A DNA stretch of 64,000 nucleotides from Halocafeteria seosinensis (GCA_001687465.1 LVLI01000005.1:124001-188000), one strand, 5' to 3'. Positions 23,641 to 36,300 are shown, numbered from the stretch's first letter. Translations and numbers: made by a program. Notes: generated by a model from the letters alone, not told the origin.

Positions 23641-24071
23641 TTTTGTGCCTTGCAGAAGCAAAATAAAAGATACCAATGGAGTGTCCCTCTATTACACAGC
23701 TAGCGTAATTTAGTCCGTCAAGGACCCTAACAATCACTCTGCTAAACATTAGAGTCTCCTAGAGTCCCGGGGAATCCCCTGCCGGTGAAGAGGCGCGCAT
23801 TTTCTGTCGACACCCGACGGTATTGTAGCTGAGGGTGCATTTGCAGTCGGTCGTTGTTGGATTGTTATAGCGTTGTCAGGCCATTGTGGAGACAGACGAA
23901 ATGTGGCATGCTGCGACGCTATTAACGTTACACGTGGAGTATGAAGGACGAAGTCTAAGTTGGAAGTTTACTTTCAGAGGGTCTATAGTAGGAGCGAACG
24001 TATAGATCCTGTATATTAGAGCAAAACGCGCATGCCGGCTATCAAATATACTTATATATTTTCTCAGAATC
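23641..24071. other. Short intergenic stretch
   Basis: This 430-base gap lies between the elongase start and the 3' end of the next minus-strand gene. It presumably carries the elongase promoter. I see no gene or RNA in it. Confidence 0.4.
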
Positions 24072-24731
24072 TCATTGGCAACTTGCAAACAGCATATTGT
24101 CACCATCGTCGTTTGAAACTGGCCCAGCCATTCTTTCAGAGTCTTCCTCTCGTTCCGCCAAGATGCTTTCTAATGTGATGTAAGGGGTTGATGGCATTGA
24201 ATTCCAAAGCTGTTGAAAATGCGCGTTCTTCCACAGGTCTTGTTGCGGGCATCCCGCATACCTCCTCCGACGCTTGATTCCTCGCTGCCGACTACTGGCC
24301 ATCAGGTGTTTCCTCGCTGGCGGCCTTCCGTTCCTTCCAGAATAGCAAAACGATCGATTCCATGCTCTCCTAGGAACCCTGCTTCCTCTTACACATCGTC
24401 TCCGTCGCACGTTTCCAGACTTCGGATGGTGGTACTTCCTTCGTCTGCTAATAGAACTATACAAGTGCTGATCAGTTCCTGAAGGGATATCTGACAAAGC
24501 ATTATGCAGTTCTAAAACAGTGTCTTGCGCACTTCTTTGGCAAGCTTTAAATACAGGTTTGACTAACCACTTGGATAGTTCAGATACTGGTCCCGTCGAT
24601 CTCAGCCGATGTTGGCTGCCAAGGGAATTGTTAGTGTATGAACCACCCGTTAAAGATGTTGAGCAAGAAGAGCGGCAGTCCGAATTGGTAGACGTGACCC
24701 TTCGCTCTTCGTTTTCGCTATGATCTGTCAT
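24072..24731 (-). CDS. Hypothetical basic protein, unrecognised
   Basis: Single-exon frame of 219 residues from MTDHSENEERR to a stop at 24072. The first third is Ser/Thr-rich. A middle block is strongly Arg-rich (RRRKYHHPKSGNVRRRR and KRRRRY), which would act as a nuclear-localisation or nucleic-acid-binding patch. The C-terminal tail is acidic. No domain is recognised. It is flanked by a 430-bp and a 1.1-kb spacer, so it is not an extension of a neighbour. Opposite-strand frames over the same bases are shorter and look like shadows. It could be a false gene; only length, complete start and stop, and protein-like composition support it. Confidence 0.45.
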   Translation of the reverse strand: MTDHSENEERRVTSTNSDCRSSCSTSLTGGSYTNNSLGSQHRLRSTGPVSELSKWLVKPVFKACQRSAQDTVLELHNALSDIPSGTDQHLYSSISRRRKYHHPKSGNVRRRRCVRGSRVPRRAWNRSFCYSGRNGRPPARKHLMASSRQRGIKRRRRYAGCPQQDLWKNAHFQQLWNSMPSTPYITLESILAEREEDSERMAGPVSNDDGDNMLFASCQ

Positions 24732-25851
24732 GCACCTTCCTTGCTGAAACTTCAACTATTTGGTATGATTACGGTCCGTAATTTACGGACGTTTCCGCAC
24801 TTCAAAGGCAAGCACGGAAATGCAAAATCTTGCCGCGTTTGGGTGAATTAGCACGCTCTCAACCCATCGATTGGAGAAAAAGTTACAATTTTGTCTCTTC
24901 ATAGGATAGGAAAAGTAATTTTCATCCTCTTAACTTTTGCATTACACCCTGTCAAACCCAGTGTGTCTACAATTCTGGCGAATGAGCTGTGCATTTCGAC
25001 CAACTTCAACCTCTGGCTTTCCGCACTGCTTCAAGTTGCAACTTGGTCAAGTAACTTACTCAATTTGCTTGAATTCTTCAACGAATCGTAAGTTGGGAGT
25101 CCTCGGATTTTCTTCTAACATTTCAACCAGGTTCGAACTTACACCCTTATCAACCCCTGTGTGCCGTGATTAAGGCAACCGGAGCGTGAGATACTGTGTC
25201 TGTAGCCGAGCAGGCCGGTGCTCAGTGTGAATGCTGAAGATACACCACACACTCAAATCTTCCATGCCAGTGAGTGCAGGCAATCAACGCCCGACGATGA
25301 CTCAAGTAGTCACTCAACGTGAGTCACCTACCCGGTAGTTTAAGCTGCTTTCCGCACTTCAAGCAGAGAGAGAAAAGGGGAAAATCGTCAAAATCGGGTC
25401 CTTTCGTATACGTCTTGTAGAGATTTATATGTCATTAGTATTACGGATAGTAATTGGTTTTAGGGGTATCATTATCCAATCAGGCTATTTTAGCCGTCTA
25501 GGGGCTGATTCAGTGTCAGGCACGTTGTTTGAACTTCCTGTTTGCCGTCACTACCAACAAGTCCGGGCGTGTGCTACTGGGCCAGGAATTCCCTTTAGCC
25601 TCAACCCTTCCCCTTTTTGTAGTTCTTTCCCCCCTGTCGTGAGGGACTTTTTTTTCTTTTATTTCATTGTCTTGTTTCTCTCTATTATAGGGGAAAGCAA
25701 GAAGAAAGGACCCGAATTAATGGTAGAAGAAAAAAACGAAAAGTATCAATAGTCACTGGCGGACGTGCGGTGATAGCACACTGCGTGTATTGCACACGGG
25801 TGAAGCTGCTCTGGTACCCGGGAGAAAAAACTATTTCTCCTTCGGATTAAA
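24732..25851. other. Intergenic spacer upstream of the CDK9-like kinase pair
   Basis: A 1.1-kb divergent spacer between the basic orphan protein (minus) and the first kinase (plus). A short plus-strand frame at 25429-25752 is low in protein-like features, with a run of Phe from poly-T. I see no gene or RNA here. Confidence 0.45.
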
Positions 25852-27967
25852 ATGTACAATAGCTCCCTTGATAGTGGCCGTGGCAATTTCGTAACTTCGG
25901 AACATTCTGAGAGCGGTGATCCAGACGAGAGTATGGAGCACAGCGGTAGAAACAATTTTGGCTCGGATAAACCTGCTTCAACAGCGGGTCCGTTGGAGAA
26001 ACAACAGCCCGCCCATACGAACAACATGAAGGATGACACTGCATCTAATGAGTGCTTGTCTACCACAGAAGCGACCCCTCATGATCCTGTTACGGAGGCC
26101 ATTGAGCGGCGACAACAATGCCGTGATATTTCTTGCTACGATGTTGACGAGGCAATAATCGGGGAAGGTACATATGGGTAAGTGCTTCACCGAAACACTT
26201 AGTTCTAGATGTCTTGTCCGTGTGCCTTTCCAAAAGCCTCCTCTCCTAAACCATCCATTACCTTGTTGTCCCAATCAATCATGTTGCAGCCAAGTGCGAG
26301 TAGGTGTTGACAAGCAGACTGGGGAAAAGGTGGCGCTTAAGAAGATCAAGCCGGAAGGAGAGAAAGATGGTGTAAGTTTTGGCTCAACATTAACTAGCCC
26401 GTATCTTTGAGACGTGGTTGAAAATCTTCGTAAACAGTTCCCGATCACCGCTGTGCGGGAGATCAAGGCACTGAAGGCTCTCGGTCGGCATCGTCATGTC
26501 ATTGAGCTCAAGGAAATTGCCACCTCAAAAGGTAAAATACCTACGCCAGGTGTCTACGTGGATGTTCCGTTGACTCAATTGCGCCTTGTCCACAGCCACT
26601 GAGCACAACCGTCTCCGTGGGGACGTTTATATGGTTTTCGAATACGCTCCTTACGATCTTTCGGGGATCGTTCGACGGCCAGGCGTCAAATTGTCACTGG
26701 TATGTTAGGCTGCTAACTATATGCAAGAGCATTGCTCATTCATGCAATTTCCGCTTCATCGGTATCAGTCCCACGTGAGGTGTTACATTTATCAACTCCT
26801 AGAGGGATTGCAAGTCCTCCATAGCTACGGGTACCTTCACCGTGATCTTAAAGGTATGTTAGCTAAGCCTCGAGGCTGTTCAATCCTCAATCATCAGGCT
26901 TGAGACATGGGGCAAACAGGCGCAAATCTATTGATTAACGAAGAGAACGTCCTGAAAATCGCTGACTTCGGGTTGGTTAAGAATACACGAGGCTATTACA
27001 AAAGCAACCGCAAGCTGACTTCGAAAGTGTGTACTTTGTGGTATCGGGCGCCGGAGCAAATTTTGCAAAAGCGGTATTACGACGGCAAAGCAGATTTATG
27101 GGCAGTAGGGTACGTAAACTTGCGTGCGCGTAATTTTCCGGACTGTGGATGTTTGTTAATGCTTTCGAATTTTTAACCGCAGTGTTATACTGGCGGAACT
27201 GTTAAATGATGGCAAGCCTATCTGGGGGAAGAATAACTCTGAAGTTGATCAATGGAGAGATATTTGCCGTTTGTGCGGAACACCGAGCGTGCAGTCATGG
27301 CCAGGGTTGGAACAGCTGATGGATCAATTTAAGTTATTGAAAGTACCGTACAGATACGAGCGTAATGTTCGACAGCGGTTTGCAAAGTAGGTATTCTGTT
27401 ACGCTTGTGCCTGTGCATTTATAGAGTTATAGATTCTCTCGGGCTGCAGCTTTGATCGTCAAGCAATGGATTTAGTTGATAAATTACTTGTTATGGACCC
27501 CAATCAAAGAATATCTGTCAGCGAAGCGCTGGATCATAGTTTTTTCTGGGGAGACCCGCTCTTTAATGGCGGTCCGCCTGATCCAAAAAAGTAAGCCGCA
27601 TTCCTACTGATGTTAAATCGCGTCAGTTCTTTTTACGGTTCTTGCTCGGTGCAGATTGGATAAGTTCGATTTCACTCATGCTCATGACCTTGAATGGCAT
27701 GGTGCTCCTAAACCGGAGGCTCAGCATCAACATAATGCTCCTCAACCAGGACGAGCCCTCGTCTCTTCTTCCGCCGCGCGGAAGCCTGCCACCAAGAGGC
27801 CTCATGAATTAGTTGTTGGAAGTTCGGGTGCAGCTGTCCCACAGAATGCCACTGGATCAACCAGTGCACACCGGCACCCACAGGGGCCCAGGCACCAGCA
27901 TCGCCCTAAACCCCCAGGCGGTAGCATGTTCGTTCCTGTAGGCCCAAATAAAAAGCCACGGCGGTAG
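25852..27967 (+). CDS. CDK9/CDK12-like cyclin-dependent kinase (copy 1, canonical)
   Basis: Nine exons: 25852-26177, 26290-26371, 26438-26531, 26596-26699, 26769-26853, 26920-27109, 27183-27386, 27450-27590, 27655-27967 (512 residues). An N-terminal tail of ~85 residues precedes the kinase fold. Glycine loop GEGTYG, beta-3 Lys in VALKKIKP, cyclin-binding helix FPITAVREIKALK (close to the PITALRE of CDK9), catalytic loop HRDLKGANLL, intact DFG (IADFGL), T-loop Thr in LTSKVCTLWYRAPE, and DLWAVG are all visible. The C-terminus is basic with a run of His/Pro/Gln. Family role: with a cyclin, phosphorylates the RNA polymerase II C-terminal domain in elongation. The RRQQCRDISC motif just before the kinase domain is shared with the next gene. 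Confidence 0.88.
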
Positions 27968-28358
27968 ATCATTATGTTTAGGTTGGCTTAGCGCATATTG
28001 GAAATCACCTACCTTGCGCAGAGCGAGGAATGCGTGTGATATGTACTAAATAGCGGAGTACTGAGGTACGGTCCGCTTACGTCTACGAAAAAAGAAGAAA
28101 CAATGTAAGCTTAAACTAATAAACAACATACATGTGGCAATAAGTACCGGTCAATTGTATCAAGAAGAAAGTTATTGCAGTCATCCATTCCAGTGGTATC
28201 TTAACCTCTATTGTAGCGTACAAATTGCAGTTGTTGTTGAGTACCAATAGTTTTGTAATTACTTAGGTTTAGTGTTGGATGCCGTGGACGACATCTTCTT
28301 CTATCCACTATGTTGCTCTGATTTATCGGTGCTGGCACATCTGCTGAAGGCAGCGCCA
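27968..28358. other. Spacer between the tandem kinase genes
   Basis: About 390 bases holding the 3' UTR of the first kinase and the promoter of the second. Nothing else is recognised. Confidence 0.4.
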
Positions 28359-30018
28359 ATGTGTATCGGAGGAAGGAAGGTGATGGATGGCATACATGAT
28401 GATGGTGCTGCTCTCCGGGAAGCTGTCGAGCGTCGAAGACAATGCCGTGATATCAGCTGTTTTGATGTTCGGGAGACGCTGGGAGAGGGCACTTTTGGGT
28501 AAGTGCCTCAGAGTTGAGAAAACCTCCAAGTGGATGGAACGGGGATCCATGGGTGGCATACGCAGGGTCGTCTCTCTAGCGACAGATAATAACACTGGCA
28601 TGAAGCTCGCCATCAAAAAATTGCAACCACAACGCTGTGATAACGAGAAATATGGCGTAAGTTTGACGAGAAATCGAAACATCTGCTGCACATGGTTAGA
28701 CATTGGTTGGATACTTGATCGGAATCCCAGTTTGACCCAAAATTCATCCGCGAAATAAAGGCCATACAGGCTATTGGAGAGCATCGTAATATTCTAGAGC
28801 TCAGGGAAGTAGTTACCTCATCGCCAGGTACGATTCATACATATTTTACCGGAACTTTGGTGAAGTCAAGTTTCTGATACGGGATCTCAGAGAGCGATTC
28901 TGATTCTGGCGGGCATGTGCATCTGGTTTTCAAGTACATGCCGTATGATTTAGCCGGAGTTGCACGCCGTGTAGGGCAAAACCTAAACATGGTACGTGTT
29001 CGTTGAAATCCACGGTAGGTCTGCGACACATCCTCGCTTCACTTTGGATACAGTGCTTCATTAGATGCTTTGTTTATCAGTTACTGGAAGGTCTTCATTT
29101 TATTCATAGAAAGGGTTACATGCACAGAGATTTGAAAAGTAAGACTATAGCTCTCGTACATCTGAAACGGTGATGGTGTCACTGGCTGTTTTGCTTCTAA
29201 CAGGTGCTAATTTACTAATAAACGAGGACCACGAATTGAAGATCGGTGACTTTGACCTCGCGCGTCGTACTAAAGGCTGCTCGAAACTAACTTCAGTAGT
29301 GTGTACGCTCTTTTACCGAGCTCCGGAGCAACTTCTTGAATTCGGATATTACGACGGGAAGGCAGATCTATGGGCCGTTGGGTATGGGAGCGTATACTAC
29401 ATACCATGTACGTCTAACTCTGTTACCCATGCTTTTCACTAAATGTACAGAGTCATAACAGCTGAGTTGCTAAATGGCGGAGAGCTGATTTGGAATAGGC
29501 GTAACAGCAACACTTTCATGCAGTGGGAAGATATCTGCCGGCTATGCGGAACTCCAACGAACGAGACGTGGCCGGGAATAGAGCGGAAGGAAGAATTTCG
29601 AATGATGTCAGTCCCGCGATATAGGCGTAGGCTAAAACATCGTTTTGCGCAGTACGTTAAGACACTTCGCATGCCCTCACGATATCATTTTTGCAATCTC
29701 GTCCTGTTCGCCTCAACAGCGTCGATCCAAAAGCCACAGATTTCCTGGATAAGGTTCTTGTTGCAAACCCCGACAAGAGAATCAGTGTTGGCGATGCTCT
29801 AGAGCATTCGTTCTTGTGGGCTGATGGAGAGCCGAAACCACACAGGTATGCCTTTATATTTGGTGTACTCCTCTCATGCTTCAGAGTTTGTTTGTTGACA
29901 TAGTGACAGGCTTCCTCGTTTTGACTTTGCACGCTGTCATGATTTGGAGTCCCGAAGTCAGCGAAAGCGCCCTAGGGAATCCGAAATGGCTTCCTCAACG
30001 AGAGCAAGGAACCAGTGA
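28359..30018 (+). CDS. CDK9-like kinase paralogue (copy 2) with DFD in place of DFG
   Basis: Nine exons: 28359-28498, 28566-28656, 28731-28827, 28891-28991, 29054-29138, 29204-29381, 29451-29651, 29720-29845, 29910-30018 (375 residues). Every intron sits at the position of its counterpart in the upstream gene, so this is a tandem duplicate. Kept: glycine loop GEGTFG, beta-3 Lys in KLAIKKLQP, HRDLKSANLL, T-loop Thr in KLTSVVCTL, DLWAVG. Changed: DFG is DFD (IGDFDLARR), the PITALRE-type helix start is FDPKFIREIK, and TLWYR is TLFYR. The C-terminal tail is much shorter. The magnesium-binding Asp remains, so reduced rather than absent activity is possible. A second Met at 28383 is an alternative start. 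Confidence 0.82.
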
Positions 30019-30623
30019 CAAGCTTGAATACCTTGTAAGCTAAAAGTAGAATGGAAATTGAAGTTGAATACACACAAGTATTGTACGGGGAAACTCTTCC
30101 ATCTACCCGGTTCCTGGGTTTCCGCGTACCTAATGAGATTGCTCGTGTGAGGCGATTTTTTCGCTTATGACTGATAAACATGAGAATCTTCGTTGTATTT
30201 GCGCTGATGGGACAAGTGCTTGAGTATAGCACCCAGATCTTGTGAAGACCAACGTTATGCACTCAGCATTACCCTGCGCTTCAGTCTGCATACTTTCATG
30301 CCCAACGGCCACAGCATATCCCTTCGTTTTGTACAGCATATATGCAGTGCAGCAGTACAAATCGTCGTTCTTGCTGCTTCCTTTGAGGGCACCAACGAAC
30401 GCACCGCTGCAGTTTTAATTAAACTTGTAATCCGACCAGGTTCAACAAAAGAAAGACGGGTGGTGATGATGGTTTTGATTGAAGCTCGGTTTTAGATGGA
30501 GAAAGAATACTAATCTTATTACTACCTACTCTAGGATTTCCACACACCGACAAAGAGAGAAATAGGCTCTTTCGCAGGTACACAGAATCCCTCGGGAAGT
30601 ATCCAGTTTGCAGCAGTAAAGAG
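30019..30623. other. Intergenic spacer
   Basis: About 600 bases between the second kinase and the armadillo-like gene, both on plus. Only short frames without features occur. Confidence 0.4.
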
Positions 30624-32623
30624 ATGTCTGTCTCGGATTCATCAGAGGACTCTCCGGTCAACTGGGAGTCCTCGCTCGAGGAACTGGATGAATTGACTAA
30701 TGATAAAGAGGCCATCAATCAGCCAGATAATCAGCCAACTCTCCGGAGACTTTTGTCTCATTTGAGCGATATTACTAATGTCCCAACTGCTCGGTGGTTT
30801 GTGGGTACGTGGTCCATGCGTGTAGAACCTACAAGACGTCAACTTGAATTTTCCCGGAAATTGACAGAACCGATACTCGAAGAGGTGGCCAAACAAGGTG
30901 GAGCAAAGTGCATTGCTAGGATATACAGACACGCGGATGATATTGCGGTCCTGCGTCAGGCGGCTCGCTTAGGGCGACATTTAAGCAGGCATAGTAAGTT
31001 TTTGTGGTTGGGGAACTCGCTTGGTTGGTATGATTGGGTGCCGACGGCTTGCAGAAGTGAACAAGAAGATAATGGCCGAGGAGAAACGACTGGAAGATGC
31101 TGTTCATGCTTTAGAACGACATAACCACAAAGATGTAGTGGTCGCACAACATTGTAAGTGGCGGATTCTGGGGTTCGTAGAACCTGTGCGGATGTTAAAC
31201 ACCTATACTTGGATACGCAGTACTAGTCGTCTTAGGAAACCTCGCTCACTCTGACGAAAACAAAGAGAGACTAAAGCAGGAGGGCGCCTTTAATCTGGTT
31301 GCTCGCATTATGACCTCATACCCTACGAATAGAGGAATTCAACACTACGGCTCTACGTTCATATACAATATTTCAACTTTTTCAAATCGCCAAGGTAAGG
31401 ATTGCTCTTGTTTTCTCAACCTCAAATATTCTGGTTTTATGTGTATGTGCCCTCTTACAGAAGAGGACTATTGCTCATCGTTCCAAGGAAATGGATTGAT
31501 TTCTGCTCTCGCGCACTCTATTCAGACATTTCCAGATGACCAAGAGTCGATGCCGTGGGCGTTGCATGCCCTTAAATTTCTAACGGAACGTAAGAGCATT
31601 TGGATAAGTTGGTTTGCACTTTATGTGATTATTTTGCTATTATCACCTTCTCAGGACCTACACTGCAAGAGGAGTGTGTAGATGGAGGAGCCATAGAGGC
31701 TTGCATCTTACATTTCAAGTCCGCCCCGCTAGATACTACACGAACTACGGCACAAGAACTTAAGCATGCGGCGGAATCACTTCGGTATTTAGTTTCATGT
31801 TCTTCCTCCAGCTGCAAAGGGAAGGCTGTTGACAGGCTAATGCGGATGGATGAAATAGTGCCGACTCTTGTACGTTGCGTTTGCGTTTGGTCCACTGCGA
31901 GCCGTTCGCAATATCGTGGGTGTTTCCTGTATCCCCTCTACTGCAGATTAAAACGATGAATTGTTATCCTCTCACGAAACCCTACCTTACTTCAGTTTTA
32001 GGAAAAGTAGTAGAGGAAAAACCTGGTAGTGGTACGTGCGCTTCGCCAAAGCCTATCATGCTTCTTGGGAGGAAGTTCGTTATACTGTTTGATCCAGATG
32101 AAATGCGGCAAATGTTGGATGATTGCAAGGTGCCGCTTCCCATTTTAACCCTTTTAAGGAAGTCCACTGGCGATAGAAATATGGTAGCGTGGGGGCTGGA
32201 ACGATTGTACAGGATGGCATACAACGGTAAGTGTCCGTCCGTTACACTGTTAGCATACCAAAGAAACTTGGAACTATATTGTTTTACAGGTGATCATAGG
32301 AAGGAAATTTACTTGTACAAGGGGCTTGATACTGTGCTATCCCTGGTTCAAGCATATCGTAACGATGAGAATGTCGTTGAAACAGCCGCCGGAGTAGTAT
32401 GGCTTCTGTGCTTCCGTGGTACGTCAGCTATCAACACGAGCATACCATATTCTTGGTTTTTGTGATATTTTTCGTTGCTGCAGAGGATTGCCAAGGTGAT
32501 GTGAAAGATCGTGGTTTAGTTACAATGCTCGACGATATCCGAAGAACTTACAACAGGAATGGACACATACAGGAGAGGGCGAATGCAATTTTCAAGTTGG
32601 CAAAGCTGACACCTCCAGAGTAG
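30624..32623 (+). CDS. Armadillo/HEAT-like alpha-solenoid protein, unassigned
   Basis: Eight exons: 30624-30993, 31055-31153, 31221-31394, 31461-31589, 31655-31869, 31947-32226, 32290-32418, 32484-32623 (511 residues). After an acidic N-terminus (MSVSDSSEDSPVN) come successive helical units with armadillo-like spacing: LLVVLGNLAHSDENKERLKQ, GLISALAHSIQTFPDD, SMPWALHALKFLTE, GLDTVLSLVQAYRNDENVVE and TAAGVVWLLCF. The pattern (GG/GA...I..L......hhh.A...L..L) supports an ARM solenoid, a protein-binding scaffold. I cannot name the family with confidence; length and layout recall ARMC-type proteins of about 500 residues. Several splice sites fall between repeat-like units. Confidence 0.7.
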
Positions 32624-32860
32624 AAAAATTGCAATCCATGAAGAATGCATTTGGGATAAATCAACGATTGCTTTGAAGATACTGTACCCTCGCCTTGTTT
32701 CTCTGTTATTCAAACTTAATCCGTCAATGTCTTCACAAGAACCAATGGTAGTTTTGGCGCGCGGTTGAAGAAAACTATTCCACGATTTCGGACACTAGCC
32801 ACTGCATACACATCCCTTAGTCTACATACGATTGAAATAGTGAATTTTTACTACTCCTCC

Positions 32861-34254
32861 ATGAGGCGTGAATGCTGTGGTCTTGCTCGAATCGCACCCG
32901 CTGCAGCGGACGGTACTGGCATTGGCATGGCTCAAATGGCGCAACCCATGCAAGGAAGTGGGACTAACGCGGCAAGCGATAGCGACACGTGCTGCATATG
33001 CCTGGAACCCATTACGGAGCTAGGAAAGATCAACGGGTGTTCTCACCTCTTCTGGTGCGTAAATATGTCGATGTCTCTTTAGTTCATGACTACTTCACAA
33101 AAATGCCCCATTAGCAAGAATGCAGCTACCAGTGCATCGAGGAATGGTCAAAGGTGACCAATTTGTGTCCCTTATGCAAAGTGAAATTTACACAAATTGA
33201 AGGCAAGACGCCAAGCCCCAACGGGAGAAAACAGAGGAAAAAGAAATGCAAGCGAGTACGGAACCGCAGACAGAGGGTCGACCACTACGAAGACGAAGTG
33301 GACGTCGAGGCCGAGGACGAAGTCGCCGTTGAGGTACAGGCCCCTAGGACACAACGACGGCGACGGCATCCTGCAAGGCGAGCTGCTTCTGGTCGACGAG
33401 CTACCTCGTCCACAACAAACCGGTCTGCCGCTACATCATCTGTCACGGATGATGATCTCTTTGAGATGCCTTCGCCACCTCGAGCGGCGCGAAGACGACT
33501 GCGGCGACGTGCTCCTCGATCACGCATCACGTTTTATCAGGAAGGAACTCCCGATGTTGACGATTCCGACGGTTCTACCGTTGACCTTACTTCCGAGGAA
33601 GAATCAGCCGCCTTAGAAGCGATATACTTTGGCACAAACACTGCTACAGGTGCTTCTACTGCACAAGGCAGTAGTGATACTGCAACACAGGCAGGCCACG
33701 CAGGAGAAGATGGAGAAGGGGAGGCACCTCAAGACACATCGCATGCCTCTTCCTCTCGTCAACGGATAGAAAGGGGCGCCCCGCAAAGACGGCCTCTTGT
33801 ATGGATACAGAGTCAAAACAGTGCCGGCAGGACGCGATGGACGCGTGCTCGAAGGGAATGTCTGGACCTCAATATCAACGAAATTGTAGAGCAATATGGT
33901 AGGCAAACAGATACTGCCCCAGCAACAGCGAGTCATTTTGAGTCAGATTCCCTCATAGAGAGAATCCAGAGAAGGTTCGAGGAACAAGACCAAAGGGAAA
34001 CAAGCGACACAACTGAAGAACCAACAACTGACAATGATTCAGTTAGTTCGCTGCTGCAAAGATTACAGTGTAGATGCGGAGAGGAGAATACTAACAACGA
34101 GAATACGATGAACGGTACGGGTATTCAAACGACAGAGAATGAAAGTACTTCTGAACCAGAGAAGACTATTGAGGAGGAGGACGACGATGAAGTTCCTTTG
34201 TCCCTCCAAGAGCGACTTCAGCGGCGACTTCATCAACAAACTGAAACACTATAA
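32861..34254 (+). CDS. RING-type E3 ubiquitin ligase, PHRF1/Topors-like RING
   Basis: Two exons: 32861-33054 and 33126-34254 (440 residues; ATG at 32927 is an alternative start). The splice completes a C3HC4 RING: CCICLEPITELGKINGCSHLF joined to CYQCIEEWSKVTNLCPLCK. All eight zinc ligands are present. This RING has the NLCPLCK ending seen in PHRF1/Topors-type ligases that act on nuclear targets. The rest is low complexity: an Arg/Lys-rich block (NGRKQRKKKCKRVRNRRQR), acidic stretches and three similar LLQRLQ/LIERIQRRFEE/LQERLQRRL helices near the C-terminus. Substrate unknown. Its stop lies 56 bp from the stop of the opposing cystathionine gamma-lyase gene. Confidence 0.82.
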
Positions 34255-34310
34255 TTGACTATAAAAAGCTAGCAAACTATCACTTTATCTACGATACTGT
34301 TATAACGTTC

Positions 34311-35885
34311 CTATGCCGCTTTCTGGGCTGCTCTTAGAGCATTTTCGATGTCTTCCTTTAAGTCTTCGATGTCTTCCAGACCGACGCTTAATCGAATGAG
34401 AGAGTCGCTAATGTTGAGCTCCTTGCGCTTGTCAGCAGGTACAGAGGCGTGAGTCATCAAAGCAGGAGATTCAGCCAATGACTCCACAGCACCCAAGGAT
34501 TCCGCAAGGGTAAAGAGTCTCACGTTCTCCAAGAAAGCGCGTGCCCCTTCGAGACCGTTCTTGATGTAGAAGGTAATCATGCCACTACCACCATGTCCAC
34601 GTGAGCAATTCTTCTTTGCTATCTCATGCTGAGGATGGCTGGGTAGGCCGGGATAGAGCACTTTTTCAACACCACTATGATCTTCCAAGTATTTAGCAAG
34701 CTCCAAAGCGTTTTGTTCATGTCTCTCCATTCTCACATGGATGGTCTTGAGGCCTCGAAGAGCCATGTAGGAGTCATGTGGACCAGGGACTGCGCCGCTC
34801 CCGTTTTGGACGAATCGGAGTTTCTCAATGAGTTCATCACTGTTAGTGCAAACGGTGCCCATGACAACGTCGGAGTGACCGTTAATGTATTTTGTGATTG
34901 AGTTAAGCACCAGGTCCGCACCAAGGTCAATCGGGTTTTGGAAGTACGGGCTCATGAATGTGTTGTCAACAACGACGAGACAGTTGTGCTTGTGTGCAAC
35001 TTCAGCAACTTTAGCAATGTCAACCACTTTCAAAGTAGGGTTAGTCGGAGATTCAATCCACACCATTCTAGTCTTGGAGTTGGCGGTGATAGCTTTTTCA
35101 ACTGTGTCCATGTCATTCATGTCAATGAAATCGAACGAAATGTTGTAGGTCTGTACACGAGAAGCATAGAATTAATTGGTGTATAGCATTCCCTTGGCAG
35201 TAAAACGAAAACCCTTACAGGAACCACGGTGCGACGGAAGTAGCGTTGGGTACCTCCATACACGTCGTCAATGCTAACCACATGATCACCGGATTGCAGA
35301 AGGTGAATCAGAGCGGTGGTTGCGGACATCCCAGAAGCAAACGCAATACCTGGCGAACAAACAAGAAGAATTCGCATGAAAACCAACGAAGATACACCTA
35401 TGAATTGCACATTGTACACATACCATGCTTTGTTTTTTCGGCACCAGCGGTGGCTTGTTCAAAGGCGGCACGAGTTGGGTTGCCTGTTCGGGAGTATTCA
35501 TACCCCTTGAAGTAGCTCAATCCCGACTCAGATCCACTCGGAACACCTGGTGATTTTTGGGCAAAGGTAGTTGCCAGACTGATGGGGACACATACAGCTC
35601 CAGTAACAGGGTCAGGTTCCTGCAAAAACATTGTAGAAATACTATGTAAAGTCCCATTGTTCCGAAATTGGCCAATGCAGGTGCTGTGACACCACCACCA
35701 CGTAGCAAGTAGTTACACAGGCCCCCACCAAGTCCATTCTACCCTTTCCGTAGCTACCATACGGCCATCTCGAATACCTTCACGTGTCGCTGTGAGAAGG
35801 AACCTACCTGACCGACATGCAGAGCCCTGGTTCCTGGGCCAAACCGCGCATATTTTTCGACGGAAGTCTGCTGAGACGAAGCCAT
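34311..35885 (-). CDS. CTH: Cystathionine gamma-lyase (PLP enzyme)
   Basis: Four exons (minus): 35885-35808, 35619-35424, 35349-35219, 35150-34311 (414 residues). Conserved Cys/Met-metabolism PLP motifs run through it: SRTGNPTR, FASGMSATT, DDVYGGTQRYFR, WIESPTNPTLKV, VVDNTFMSPYFQNP, the PLP-lysine block SITKYINGHSDVVMG, LPSHPQHEIAKKNC, and the terminal MTHAS...LIRLSVGLEDIEDL. The close match to animal CTH through GLKTIHVRMERHEQNA favours gamma-lyase over cystathionine gamma-synthase, though in vivo direction cannot be proven here. Reaction: cystathionine to cysteine, 2-oxobutyrate and ammonia; also H2S production. No transit peptide is evident. The 188-nt first intron is longer than most here. 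Confidence 0.9.
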
Positions 35886-36300
35886 TATTGATGGTTCGAA
35901 ACGACGTTTTCTTATACCTTTCCCTTACGGATAAAAAACCACACACAACAAGTATGTACAATGTGATCGACTACACTCTGGTCTAACAAACCTCTGTTTA
36001 CGGACACGAAGGAACTCGGCAAGGAAGCGCGGACTTCCAAGTTGAACTTGGGGGGCGCGCGACCTCGGCGGATCCTAAGATATGCTCTATAGAGGGACCA
36101 CGTGCATTACTAGTGTAAGATGTTATGAGTTGATTGGTATTCTCTTTCGTTCTTGCTACTTAGGAAATAGGTCTTGCGGAATCAGTGATTGAAAAGGTGT
36201 AAAAGTCTCCCCGAGGCAGTAGATTGAGCCGGAGGGCCTACACACAGATTGCGGCGTTCGTATGGGCTAGTGTAGCGATCGATACGTGACAGAGATTATT
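35886..36300. other. Divergent promoter region
   Basis: About 415 bases between the cystathionine gamma-lyase start and the PDI-like start. Both promoters must lie here. No other feature seen. Confidence 0.4.

Noticed and set aside
24213-24723. Two plus-strand open frames opposite the basic orphan gene
   Set aside because: They are shorter and split, while the minus frame is complete and has coherent composition.
33285-33936. Minus-strand frames within the RING gene
   Set aside because: Antisense of Arg/Asp-rich low-complexity coding sequence; the plus frame has the RING and a valid splice.
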